Shown here: piece by piece, positions 53,258 to 62,130 of the stretch
Layout: each line of letters begins with the position of its first letter
How positions within the stretch are numbered: the stretch's first letter is position 1
Assembly: GCF_018130955.1 (NCBI RefSeq)
Contig: NZ_JAFCJM010000009.1
Coordinates: 1-64,000, forward strand
Length of the DNA stretch: 64,000 nt
Reading direction: 5' to 3'
From: Bradyrhizobium liaoningense
Lineage (GTDB): Bacteria; Pseudomonadota; Alphaproteobacteria; Rhizobiales; Xanthobacteraceae
The notes under the pieces: generated by a model
Databases searched by the model: none
Seen by the model: only the letters and a program-made list of their open reading frames with translations
Told to the model about the DNA's origin: nothing
Translations under genes and position numbers: made by a program

Positions 53258-54346
53258 TCACTCGGCAACCTGCAGCGTGGCGGGCTGCTGTCCTGCCGTG
53301 AGCGCCTCCTCGTCGAGCTGCCGCTGGATCAGCCGCCGCGCCAGCACCAGCGCCTGGTCGTGCGCGATGACCAGCGGCTGGAATGGCTGGCCGCTCTGCA
53401 GCGCCTTCTGCTGCACCTCGATGATGTCCTTGTCCTCCTTGAACGCGCGGGCGACGCCGTCGAACACGACGTCGATCACCTCAGAGGTCTCGGTCTTGAA
53501 GTTCGCGGCATGGGTGAACCAGTAATGGGTGCTGGTCGCCGTCTCCGGCGTCTGCACCGAGCAGTGCCGGTATTGCATCGCCTCTGGTACGAGCCGCCCC
53601 TCATGCGCGCCGGTGCCGGCCGGTGCCGAGCCGGTGTACAGGCGCACGAACGATGGCGCGAACCATTCGTAGATCTGCCAGCGGTCGGCCGGGCCGTGGA
53701 AGGTGGCGATGCTGGCGCGGTTGGCCTGAATCTGATCGTTGTAATAGCGCCGCGTGATCTTCAGGCCGCCTTCGATCTGTTCGACCTGCGCGCGGGTCGT
53801 CGCCGTGCTCGGTGTCCCGATCGTCGTCGAGTGAACATAGGTCAGGTGCGAGAAGTCGAGCAGATTGTCGACGATGAGCGTGTAGGGCGCCTGGTAGTGC
53901 AGATAGGAGCGCTTCTTGCGCCACGCCTTGTCGGTGTGCCACGCGAAGCGAATGATTTTATTGGGATCGGCCTTCGCCGGCTCGCCCATCCAGATCCATA
54001 TCATTTCGTCCTGCGTCACCACCGGATAGCTCCGCACCCGGGCGCGTTGCGGAATGATGTCTTGTCCGGGGATTTCGGTGCATTGGCCCTCGGCGTTGAA
54101 GAGCATGCCGTGATAAGGGCACCGCAGGCTGTCCCCCTCGCGGCGACCCGTATGCAACGGCGCGCCGCGATGGCAGCAGCGGTTCTCGAGCGCAACCAGG
54201 CGTCCATCGGCTGCGCGATAGAACACGATCGACTCGCCGAGCAGCGTGCGCTCGAGGACGCTCTCGGCCGAAATTTCGTCCTCCCAGCCGGCGACGTACC
54301 AACAATTCCGCACGAAGCGGTCGACACGGGTTTCGATCTCCATCAT
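53258..54346 (-). CDS. Rieske non-heme iron oxygenase, large (alpha) subunit
   Basis: 362 aa. ATG 54346 has AGGAGG eight bases upstream. The [2Fe-2S] Rieske site is Cys57-x-His59 and Cys76-x2-His79 (RCCHRGAPL, RCPYHG). The mononuclear iron site is the D-x2-H-x4-H set in LLDFSHLTYVHS (Asp164, His167, His172). The size and motifs resemble VanA-like aromatic O-demethylases and phthalate oxygenase type enzymes. Such enzymes need a reductase, and none is encoded next to it. It follows the SDR by 16 bases in the operon. Confidence 0.92.
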   Translation of the reverse strand: MMEIETRVDRFVRNCWYVAGWEDEISAESVLERTLLGESIVFYRAADGRLVALENRCCHRGAPLHTGRREGDSLRCPYHGMLFNAEGQCTEIPGQDIIPQRARVRSYPVVTQDEMIWIWMGEPAKADPNKIIRFAWHTDKAWRKKRSYLHYQAPYTLIVDNLLDFSHLTYVHSTTIGTPSTATTRAQVEQIEGGLKITRRYYNDQIQANRASIATFHGPADRWQIYEWFAPSFVRLYTGSAPAGTGAHEGRLVPEAMQYRHCSVQTPETATSTHYWFTHAANFKTETSEVIDVVFDGVARAFKEDKDIIEVQQKALQSGQPFQPLVIAHDQALVLARRLIQRQLDEEALTAGQQPATLQVAE

Positions 54347-54362
54347 CGAAGGATCCTCCTCA

Positions 54363-55150
54363 TCAAATGAATTGCTTGCCACCGTCGACGACGAGCGTCT
54401 GCCCCGTCACGAACGCGGCCAGGGGTGAAGCGAGGTACAAAGCGGCGCCAACCACATCGTCCGGCACGGCCGCGCGCGCTTGATCGCGCCGCGCTGCGTG
54501 CCGTAGTTCGCCGCATCCGGGATCAGGCCCATGCTGGCGTCGGTGAGCGTGAAGCCGGGCGCGATCGCGTTGACGGTGATGCCATAAGTGCCGAGTTCGT
54601 TGGCGAGCACACGCGTCAGGGCGATGACGCCGCCCTTGCCGGCGACGTAGTGCGCCCAGAGCTGCGAGCCGCTGAAGACCGTGGCGGAGGCGAGGTTGAC
54701 GATACTGCCGCCCGCCTCGAGCATCCATGGCCGCACCGCGCGCGCCATCAGGAACGGGCCCTTCAGGTTGACCAGCATGACCCGGTCCCATTCCGCGGGG
54801 TCGAGTTCGTGGAATCCGGCGCGGGTGAGCCCGCCATAGATCGCGGCGTTGTTGACGAGCACGTCGATGCGCTTGCGGCCGGACACGGCATGCGCGGCCG
54901 CATCAGCAAATCGCTTCGTGCTGTCCTCCTGCGTCACATCGAGCGGCAGGCCGAGGATGCGCCGCTCGGGGTGACGTTTCGCAAGGTCACCGGCGACGTC
55001 CTTCACCGTATCGGTGGAGATATCCCCGAGCACGAGGTCCGCGCCTGCAGCGGCAAAGGCCTCCGCGAACGCCAGCCCAAGCCCGCCGGCCGCGCCTGAT
55101 ATCACGACCGTGCGGCCGTGAAAATCGAGCGCTGGCGCGGCGGCGTTCAT
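54363..55150 (-). pseudogene. frameshifted short-chain dehydrogenase/reductase
   Basis: The first frame runs from MNAAAPALDFHGRTVVISGAAGG through NNAAIYGG and SGSQLWAHYVAGKGGV (catalytic Tyr-x3-Lys) to AIKRAR. The conserved C-terminus (AVPDDVVGAALYLASPLAAFVTGQTLVVDGG) is in another frame. The two join at the CGCGCGCG tract at 54471-54479, where an extra CG (or one missing base) explains the break. The full gene length, 788 bases, equals a multiple of three plus two. With repair it would give a 261-aa SDR. It lies 14 bases after the dikinase alpha gene. Confidence 0.85.
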
Positions 55151-55164
55151 TGCGATTCCCGATG

Positions 55165-56975
55165 TCAGTTCGCGAGCAGTTCGACGGTGCCTGCGGAGCC
55201 GTCGACCCGCAGTTTTTGGCCGGTCTTGATCACCGAACTTGCCGACCCCGTCGCCGTGACGGCTGGCAGTCCATATTCACGGCACACAATGGCCGCGTGC
55301 GACATCATCCCGCCGATGTCGGTGACGGTAGCGCTGATCTTGCTGAAGACCGGAGCCCAGCTCGGCGCCGTGACCGGTGCGACGAGAATCTCGCCGTCCA
55401 GGATCTGATCGAGCTCGTCGGGCGAGCGGATGACGCGCGCCCGGCCTTCGACAACCCCTGGCGAAGCCGCCATCCCCTCCAGCCGCGAACTGCTGGTCGG
55501 GCCCTTCAACCATGCGGAAATGCGGTCGCTGGTAATGCCCCACAGCATGATCGTGAACGGCTCGGTCACGATCTCCGGCGGTTCATTGAGCGCCGGCTCT
55601 GGCCGGTGTTGCGCCAGGGCGTCCATGATCTTTCTGCGCTCCGCGACCCGCTGCGGCCAGAAATTGGGCCCGGTCGGTGTGCTGCCCACGGCCCAGGCGC
55701 TGCAATAGTCCCACAGCGCGTCCCGGACCTCGTTCCGGCTCAGGAAGAACAGCCCTTCCGGGTCCGACCAGAAGCCGGCCTTGACGAAAAGCTGGTTGAG
55801 CTCACGCATCTTCCGCCAGAACACGCCGAGCGACCAATGCTCGATGTAGAAGTTGTGATTCTCGACGTAAGGGAAGACGGTGCGTGCAAGGCCGAGCTTC
55901 TGTTCGAAAACCGGCCGCATATCGCTGTTCAGAAGCTCTGCATATTCCCTGGTGATACGCTCACGCTCGGCGGCCACTTGTGCGGTCGGCCGTTCGATTG
56001 TGACGCCCTTCCTGAGCTGCGTGATGTAGTTCCGCAAATACCCGAGCGGATATCGAGGTGCTCGATCCAGTATTTGTCGGACGAGTAGAAGCCGTTCCCC
56101 GAGGTGAAGTTGAACCACGGATTTTGCGCGGCGGTCCATGCGTCGAGCCACTGCTTGCCCTTGGGGAGGGCGGCCACGGCAGCAAGGGCCTGCTCGACCG
56201 AGCCGGTCATCAGTGCGGCATCGACGCCGGTTTCGATGGCGAGGTGCGCGAGCTTCTTCAATTCGTCGTCGGGCCGGAACAGGTCGACGTCGATGCCCTG
56301 GACCATGCGGGCGATCGCCTGGTCCGGAATGTTGGGGAACTGCTCCTTGCAGAAACCAAAGAAGTCGAGATAGGCGGCGTAGCCGAGATTGAGAAACTCG
56401 AAATGATACTGCCAGGTCTTGTAGCAAAGCTGCAACGCGGTGTCGTAGCGCTCGAGCAGATCGTAGGTGTCGTCGAGGCCGCGCCCCTCGAACACCCATT
56501 CTTTCGCGACCATCTCCGGCAACGGCTCGAACCGGAGCGCCTCCATCTCGTCGATGGTACGGCGCACTTTGACGTGCCAGTTATCGAGGAGCTTGTTCCA
56601 GTTCTGGAAATAGAAGCCCGCGCGTTCAAGGAAATGCGGGACGCGTGCGGGAATCTTCTCGGGCTCGACCGCGATCGGGCTCAGATAGAGATAGCCGTTG
56701 TGGATGCGGTAATCGACGCCGTTGGCCGGCGGCACCATGAGGTGACGCGTGTTGTATTGACCGAGGCACTTGACCGCATAATCCGCCATGATGGTGTCGA
56801 AGGGGCGGAATGGCGTCGGCCAATGCTGAGCGTCGCAGAACCAGAATTGCCCTTCATCCCCTGCCTTCCGCTCCTGCTGGAACAGGGCGTAGTACGGGTA
56901 GAGATCACGCCATCCCTCTGCGCCCGCTGGCGCCTTGAGTTCGTAGGGACTCGGGAATTTTGCCTGCGCGTTCAT
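55165..56975 (-). pseudogene. frameshifted PEP-synthase-like protein with phosphohistidine domain (phenylphosphate synthase alpha-like)
   Basis: The first frame (MNAQAKFPSPYELKAPAGAEG, 56975 to 56040) and the second (YLRNYITQLRKGV to the stop) join if one C is added to the CCC run at 56041-56043, giving a 603-aa protein. Its C-terminus is the PEP-utilising swivelling domain TDIGGMMSHAAIVCREYGLPAV; His codon 55297-55299 is residue about 560. Phenylphosphate synthase alpha of Thauera is about 70 kDa and has its phospho-His at about 569. The first half is a domain I do not recognise, rich in aromatic residues. The separate ATP-binding gene lies 24 bases upstream. The break may be a real mutation or an error. 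Confidence 0.8.
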
Positions 56976-56999
56976 GCTCTCTCCCCGTGTTTTTTGTGG

Positions 57000-58094
57000 T
57001 CAATGCTTCCGCGATGCCAAAGGCGCCATCAATGTGCTGAGCACACCCTCGATGCCCGGTGCGTAGCTTTTGGACACGGCTGGAGCGCTCGCTTTTCGGC
57101 TCCACACGGTTTCCGGTCGGCATTGCAGCAGGACGACGCCTTCGTCTTCGGTCCTTCGCGCATCGATCGCCCATTCGACGTCTTGAGGTCCACCGAAGGC
57201 CCGCTCGACGGCTTTGACGACCCGGGCAACCGCACGAATTTGCGCGTCGGTGAGGCTCGCCACGTTCCGCCTGACGTCCTCTACTTCACGCGAGACAGTC
57301 GTTTGATTGGCGATATCGGCGACGAGTTCGGTGGGCTTGCTGGCAATCACCCGCTTGATAGGCTCGAGCAGGACCTTGTCCACGACGAAATAATCCGGCG
57401 TCGCCTGGCCGGACACCAGCGGCTCGCCCAGTCCCCACACGGACTCGATGACGATTTTGGAACGGTCGCCATTCGAGGGATCGAGGCTCATGGCGACGCC
57501 CGCCGCGCGCGCATCGGCCATTTGCTGGACACCGACGGCCATGGCTTGTTCGAGATGGGCGAGCTTGTGTTTTCCGCGATACGCGATCGCGCGCGCGGTG
57601 AACAGGCTCGCCCAGCAGTCGCGGACCCGGTCGACGACGGCAGTTGCGCCGACCGTCCATAGAAATGTGTCGCCCTGGCCCGCGAAACTGGCCTCGGGCA
57701 TGTCTTCGGAGGTGCCGGACGAGCGCACGGCCACCGGCAGATCGCGGCCGACGCGTGTGCAAAGCTGGTCGTAGCCGAACCGGATCGCATCGGTGACCCG
57801 ATCAGGCATGGCTTCCGACTTGATCAGGTCCTGGATTTCGCCCGCAATCCTGGCTTGCGCTCCGACGTCATTCTCCGGGATCGCTTCGATGCGCGTCCGG
57901 ATCTCGCACTCCAGATTGCGGGCGGCGAGCGTTTCGAGGTAGGCCCGGGTCGTCACTGCAAAACCCGGCGGGACCGTTGCGCCGGCAGCTATCAGCGAGG
58001 CGAGGCCGGCACACTTTCCGCCGATCAGCGCAACATCGTGGTTTGACGCCTGCTCGAACGTGAGCACGTATTGGTCGCCGTTTTGGGCACCCAT
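57000..58094 (-). CDS. PEP-synthase-like ATP-binding subunit (phenylphosphate synthase beta-like)
   Basis: 364 aa. It carries only the PPDK_N ATP-grasp part of PEP synthase: HDVALIGGKCAGLASLIAAG, VAVRSSGTSEDMPEASFAGQ, WGLGEPLVSGQATPDYFVV and QDVEWAID with LLQCRPETVW. The central phospho-His domain is on the adjacent gene. This split and the 40 kDa size match the beta subunit of phenylphosphate synthase from Thauera, which makes a phenyl phosphate with ATP. The substrate here is unknown. It is the first gene of a five-gene operon, divergent from an IclR gene. Confidence 0.85.
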   Translation of the reverse strand: MGAQNGDQYVLTFEQASNHDVALIGGKCAGLASLIAAGATVPPGFAVTTRAYLETLAARNLECEIRTRIEAIPENDVGAQARIAGEIQDLIKSEAMPDRVTDAIRFGYDQLCTRVGRDLPVAVRSSGTSEDMPEASFAGQGDTFLWTVGATAVVDRVRDCWASLFTARAIAYRGKHKLAHLEQAMAVGVQQMADARAAGVAMSLDPSNGDRSKIVIESVWGLGEPLVSGQATPDYFVVDKVLLEPIKRVIASKPTELVADIANQTTVSREVEDVRRNVASLTDAQIRAVARVVKAVERAFGGPQDVEWAIDARRTEDEGVVLLQCRPETVWSRKASAPAVSKSYAPGIEGVLSTLMAPLASRKH

Positions 58095-58179
58095 TGACGC
58101 GTTTCCGGCCTGGTTTCTGTCTTTGTCGTTGGGGCAAAGCTTACACGTTTCAGCGGAGATATTTTGCCGATGCTCTCCT

Positions 58180-58196
58180 GTTTCACCAGGTGAAAC
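58180..58196. promoter_or_regulatory. palindromic operator between the dikinase operon and iclR
   Basis: GTTTCACC-A-GGTGAAAC is a perfect 8-base inverted repeat with a 1-base centre. It lies 60 bases before the IclR start and 86 bases upstream of the dikinase operon, a typical place and shape for an IclR operator. Confidence 0.65.
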
Positions 58197-58256
58197 TGTG
58201 CTATTGGTCGGGCGGATTTGAGCGGAACGGCAGATGGATCATCCCGGCGTCACCGC

Positions 58257-59060
58257 ATGAGTGTAAAAGCCATTCGCGCCCTGGACCGGGGGTTGGACGT
58301 GCTGCGGATCATTCAGGAGTCCAAAGCCGCAAGCCTGAACGATCTGCATCTGGCGACGAGGCTGCCGAAAGCGACCTTGCTGCGAATTCTCAAGACACTG
58401 ATTGGCCGCGACCTGATCTGGCAGCGGATCGCCGACGGCGCCTATGTGCCGAGCTATACGTTTTCAAAGCGCGCAAAAGTCTTCGACGAAGAGACCCATC
58501 TCGCAGAGGTCGCGGCGCCGATCTTGGCGGACCTCTGCACGCGCGTGCGCTGGCCTTCGGCTTTGCTGAGCCCGCGGCTCGATCACATGGTGACCATTGA
58601 GTCCAATCGTCCCATGTCAGATTTCGACTACATCATTTCGCCGAACCCGGTTGGCTCGTTCAACGTGAACATGTTGCGCTCGGCCTCGGGGCGTTGCTAC
58701 CTCGCGTTTTGTTCGCCGGAGGAACGCGCTGCGATCATTGCGCGGTTACGGAAAAGCGGCCGTCCGGGTGATGCGCTGGCGCATAATGCAGCCAAGCTTG
58801 ATCGGATACTCGCCGACGTTCGCGCGCGTGGATTCGGCACGCGCGATCGGGATTTTGGCGGTCACTACGACCTTCCGAGAAGCAAGGTCAACGACGGCCG
58901 GAATTCCATCGCCGTTCCCGTCCATGTCGGCGATGAGGTCCTTGGATGTGTCAACCTCACCTGGATCGCCAGGGTCGCCACCGTGTCAGTCATCATCGAA
59001 CGCTTTCTCCCGCAGTTGAACGAAGCTGCCCAGGCCATCGGCAGGCGCATGACTGCGTGA
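58257..59060 (+). CDS. IclR-family transcriptional regulator
   Basis: 267 aa from ATG 58257 (MSVKAIRALDRGLDVLRIIQ); an upstream TTG at 58218 would add 13 residues. The N-terminal winged helix is SLNDLHLATRLPKATLLRILKTLIGRDL, followed by the GAF-like effector domain (GRCYLAFCSPEERAAIIARLRK, GVNLTWIARV-like). IclR regulators control catabolic operons in response to aromatic or small acid inducers. It diverges from the dikinase/Rieske operon across a perfect palindrome and probably regulates it. Confidence 0.9.
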   Translation: MSVKAIRALDRGLDVLRIIQESKAASLNDLHLATRLPKATLLRILKTLIGRDLIWQRIADGAYVPSYTFSKRAKVFDEETHLAEVAAPILADLCTRVRWPSALLSPRLDHMVTIESNRPMSDFDYIISPNPVGSFNVNMLRSASGRCYLAFCSPEERAAIIARLRKSGRPGDALAHNAAKLDRILADVRARGFGTRDRDFGGHYDLPRSKVNDGRNSIAVPVHVGDEVLGCVNLTWIARVATVSVIIERFLPQLNEAAQAIGRRMTA

Positions 59061-59235
59061 GTGGTTTGCGTGAAAGGCGACAGGTCGGCGCTGGCTCGGT
59101 GGAGAGGTCCCAAGCGTCGCGATGATGGCAACATACACCCGATTTGCCCGACGCGTCAAGCGAATTTCGTAAAAGTCGAAGTAGTGCGCCGGCCGTCACC
59201 GGCTACTTTGCATGGGGTTGTTTTCGATGTTTTGG

Positions 59236-60744
59236 TCAGCGCGCCTCGTCCAGCGTGCAACTGATCGTGTAGACGACGCCGCGCGGCAGAAAATCCACGG
59301 TCGCCTCGCCGCCGAGCTGATCGCGGGCGCTGCGCTCGATCAGGCGTGAGCCGAAGCCGCGCTGCACCGGCGCCGTCACCGGCGGGCCGCCGTTTTCGGC
59401 CCAGATCAGGCGCAGTCGCGGTTTTGGCGTGTCGGCGGTGACCTCCCAATCGAGCGTCACCGTGCCGGTCTCGTTGGACAGCGCACCGTATTTCGCCGCG
59501 TTGGTCGCGATCTCGTGCACGATCATCGACAGCACGACCGCAAGCCGGGGCGACAGCGGCACAGACGGTCCGGCCATCCGGATGCGGCCGGGGCTGCTCA
59601 GGAGGAACGGCTGCGTCGCGCGCTCGATGACGTCCTTCAGCTCCGAGCCCTGCCACTTCTCCTGGCTCAGCAGATTGTGCGCCTCGGCGAGCGCGCCGAG
59701 CCGTCCCTCGAATTTCGCCCGCTCGGTCTTGCTGGCACTGCGGAAGGTCTGCACCGCGATCGCCTGCATCAAGGCCAGCGTGTTCTTGACGCGATGGTTG
59801 AGCTCCTCGATCAGGAGGTCGTGCAGCATCTCGCCGCGGTGAATCGTGGCGGCCATGCGCACCGCGAAGGCAAGTCCGGTCAAGAGCAGCACGCCGCCGA
59901 TCAGGCTGGTGATCGCGATGTTGCGCCAGAGCGGTGCGACCAGCGAGCTCTCGGGGACGCCCGCCGCGACCGTCCAGCCGGTCAGCTTGGAGCGGGTATA
60001 GGCGGCGCTCAGCTGGATGCCGTCGAGCGACACCGCCGACAGCGAGGCTTCGCCTCTGCGGAACATCTCGTCATAGAGGGAGGGCGTGGCGCGCTTGCCG
60101 ACATTCTCGGCCGGGTTGGGGGCGCGCGCGATCACGATGCCTTGGGCGTCGAGCAGCGCCACCGTCCATTGCTCGTCGGGCCGTTGCTTCTCCATCAGGT
60201 TCTGGAACATGTCGACCGGCGGGCTGAAGCAGAGGTCGTAGATCACCTCGCCGTCGCGCAGCACCGGAACCTCGACCGTGACCACCTGGCGCTGCTTGAA
60301 CGCGCCGAGGAAGAGGTCTGAATATTGCGGCGTCCTGGTCGCAAAGACCTTTTCGGCCATCTCGACATTGTTGCGCGTCGGCAGGCTCGCCGTGTCCTCC
60401 GTCATGGACGAGAACACCAGATGCCCCTTGCGGTCCGAGACCAGCACCACACCGTCCTTGCCATACTGTTCGAGAAAGCCGGCGGTGATGCGCCGGAAAC
60501 CCTGGAAGTCGCCGGTCGACAGCGCGTCGGTCAGCGCCAGCACCTGCAGGCCGCCGGTCATGCGTAGCACCTCGGCATCGAGCACGAGGCGCATGCTGCG
60601 CACCGTCTCGAGCACGCGCCGCGTCGCGTCGTTGCGGTCCTGCTGGTAGTTGTAGAAGGCGATGCCGACGGCGAACGCGATCAGCGGCAGCATCGTTCCC
60701 GCGATCAGAAGGGCTAGTCGTACGGGCAGGGTGAGCTTTGGCAA
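59236..60744 (-). CDS. membrane sensor histidine kinase (HWE/HisKA_2 type, dCache-like sensor)
   Basis: 502 aa. Two membrane helices (LALLIAGTMLPLIAFAVGIAF; IAITSLIGGVLLLTGLAFAV) flank a periplasmic sensor of about 250 residues. The dimerisation His lies in IEELNHRVKNTLALMQAIAVQTF, characteristic of HWE/HisKA_2 kinases, and the ATP domain has MIVHEIATNAAKYGAL and GFGSRLIERSA. These kinases often feed the general stress response (PhyR/EcfG) or phototransduction pathways. No response regulator is adjacent. The ligand is unknown. Confidence 0.9.
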   Translation of the reverse strand: MPKLTLPVRLALLIAGTMLPLIAFAVGIAFYNYQQDRNDATRRVLETVRSMRLVLDAEVLRMTGGLQVLALTDALSTGDFQGFRRITAGFLEQYGKDGVVLVSDRKGHLVFSSMTEDTASLPTRNNVEMAEKVFATRTPQYSDLFLGAFKQRQVVTVEVPVLRDGEVIYDLCFSPPVDMFQNLMEKQRPDEQWTVALLDAQGIVIARAPNPAENVGKRATPSLYDEMFRRGEASLSAVSLDGIQLSAAYTRSKLTGWTVAAGVPESSLVAPLWRNIAITSLIGGVLLLTGLAFAVRMAATIHRGEMLHDLLIEELNHRVKNTLALMQAIAVQTFRSASKTERAKFEGRLGALAEAHNLLSQEKWQGSELKDVIERATQPFLLSSPGRIRMAGPSVPLSPRLAVVLSMIVHEIATNAAKYGALSNETGTVTLDWEVTADTPKPRLRLIWAENGGPPVTAPVQRGFGSRLIERSARDQLGGEATVDFLPRGVVYTISCTLDEAR

Positions 60745-61056
60745 AACGCGGATAGCCTACTGTGGCGCGACGGCGCCGGACCGCGTCGAGCATAGAACAG
60801 CACCGGAATTGCGCCACTGCACATTTCGTCATGTTGCCAGGCGGTTCCGTCGGGCACGCCGGTCGGCCGAGCAGCGCGAGTTGCAGTGCAGCAGATCGCG
60901 TCTCCATGGCCCTGCGACGAAGGGTACCGGTGCCATACGCACGCGAAATAGCTTCCGTCCCGCCGACGTTTTTCATACGCTTCCCTTCACGCAAGCCGCA
61001 TACCGGCTGCGCTTATGGCCCGGTTACAGGGGCGGAGCATCAAAGGGAGGGAGACA
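60745..61056. other. 312-base divergent gap, no gene seen
   Basis: It separates the sensor kinase (minus) from the TRAP genes (plus), so it should hold both promoters. I see no strong promoter motif, repeat or RNA gene. A good ribosome site (AAGGGAGGG, 61043-61051) lies at its right end before the dctP start. Confidence 0.45.
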
Positions 61057-62049
61057 ATGAAGCGGAGGTCATTTCTCGCTGGGCTAGGTGCGACCACTGC
61101 GGTGGTTGGCATGCCGTCGATCCTCAGGGCGCAGGCCCCGATCTCGCTGAACGGCGCCGTGCAGTTCAACGACGATCACGCCTTCAACCGGGCACTGCTC
61201 CGGTTCGAAGAGCTGGTGAAGAAGTACTACGACAAGCCTGTCAACTTCACGCTGCACAGGAACTCGTCGCTCGGCCTCGAGAAGCAGTATTTCGAGTACA
61301 TGTCGCAGGGCAAGGCCGTCGATTACGGCATCGTCTCGCCGGCTCACATGTCGACCTTCGCCAAGGCCGCCCCGTTCATCGACGCGCCCTTCGTGTTCAA
61401 GGGCATCGAGCACATGAACAAGGTGGTCGAAGCCAATATCCTGGCGCCGATCGCCGATGAGGTCGCGGCGAAGGCCGAGGTCGTCCTGATCGGCTATGCC
61501 GGCGGCGGCATCCGCAACATCTTCGCCAACAAGCCGCTCAGGAATCTCGCCGATCTCAAGGGCCTCAAGGTGCGCGTGCAGGGCGCGCCGATCTGGTCGA
61601 AGACCTTCGCGGCGGTCGGCATGAGCCCGACCGTCATCGCCTACAACGAAATCTACAACGCGATCCAGAACGGCGTGATATCGGCCGGCGAAAACGAGGC
61701 GGCCGGCGTCGAGGCGATGAAGTTCTATGAAGTGGCCCCGCATCTCAACCTGACGCAGCACGCCGTGTCGATCCGGCCGATATGCTTCTCGGTGAAGACG
61801 CTGAAGACCTTGCCGAAGGAGTTGCAGGCCGCGATCATGAAGGCCGGCAAGGAAGCCGGCGACTACGGCCGTCAACTGGAATCGAGCGAGGAGGTCGTCA
61901 AGCTCGACACGCTGGAGAAGGCCGGCAAGCTCAAGCGTGTCCCGTTCGAGGAGCGCGACGCCATGAAGAAGCTCGCCGATCCCGTGATGGCCACCTACGC
62001 CAAGGAAATCGGCGCCGAGGGCATCTTCGAGAAGATCAACGTAGCCTGA
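61057..62049 (+). CDS. TRAP transporter substrate-binding protein (DctP family)
   Basis: 330 aa. ATG 61057 has AAGGGAGGG six bases upstream. A Tat-like signal MKRRSFLAGLGATTAVVGMPSILRAQA is followed by DctP features: GAVQFNDDHAFNRALLRFEEL and the NKPLRNLADLKGLKVRVQGAPIWSKTFAAVGMSPTVIAYNEIYNAIQNGVISAGE region with the conserved carboxylate-binding Arg. It captures an organic acid for the DctQM permease. The twin-Arg signal is unusual but known in this family. Confidence 0.92.
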   Translation: MKRRSFLAGLGATTAVVGMPSILRAQAPISLNGAVQFNDDHAFNRALLRFEELVKKYYDKPVNFTLHRNSSLGLEKQYFEYMSQGKAVDYGIVSPAHMSTFAKAAPFIDAPFVFKGIEHMNKVVEANILAPIADEVAAKAEVVLIGYAGGGIRNIFANKPLRNLADLKGLKVRVQGAPIWSKTFAAVGMSPTVIAYNEIYNAIQNGVISAGENEAAGVEAMKFYEVAPHLNLTQHAVSIRPICFSVKTLKTLPKELQAAIMKAGKEAGDYGRQLESSEEVVKLDTLEKAGKLKRVPFEERDAMKKLADPVMATYAKEIGAEGIFEKINVA

Positions 62050-62076
62050 CCACTCCCTGTTTGCCGACAGAATATC

Positions 62077-62100
62077 GGGGCAAGCCCGACGGCTTGCCCC
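62077..62100 (+). terminator. strong hairpin between dctP and dctQ
   Basis: GGGGCAAGCC (62077-62086) and GGCTTGCCCC (62091-62100) form a perfect 10-base stem with a CGAC loop and no T run. It lies 27 bases after the binding-protein stop. In many TRAP and ABC operons such a structure lets the binding protein be made in excess over the permease genes. Confidence 0.6.
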
Positions 62101-62130
62101 CTGGTGACGGTTGCCGCCCGCGGAGCTCCA

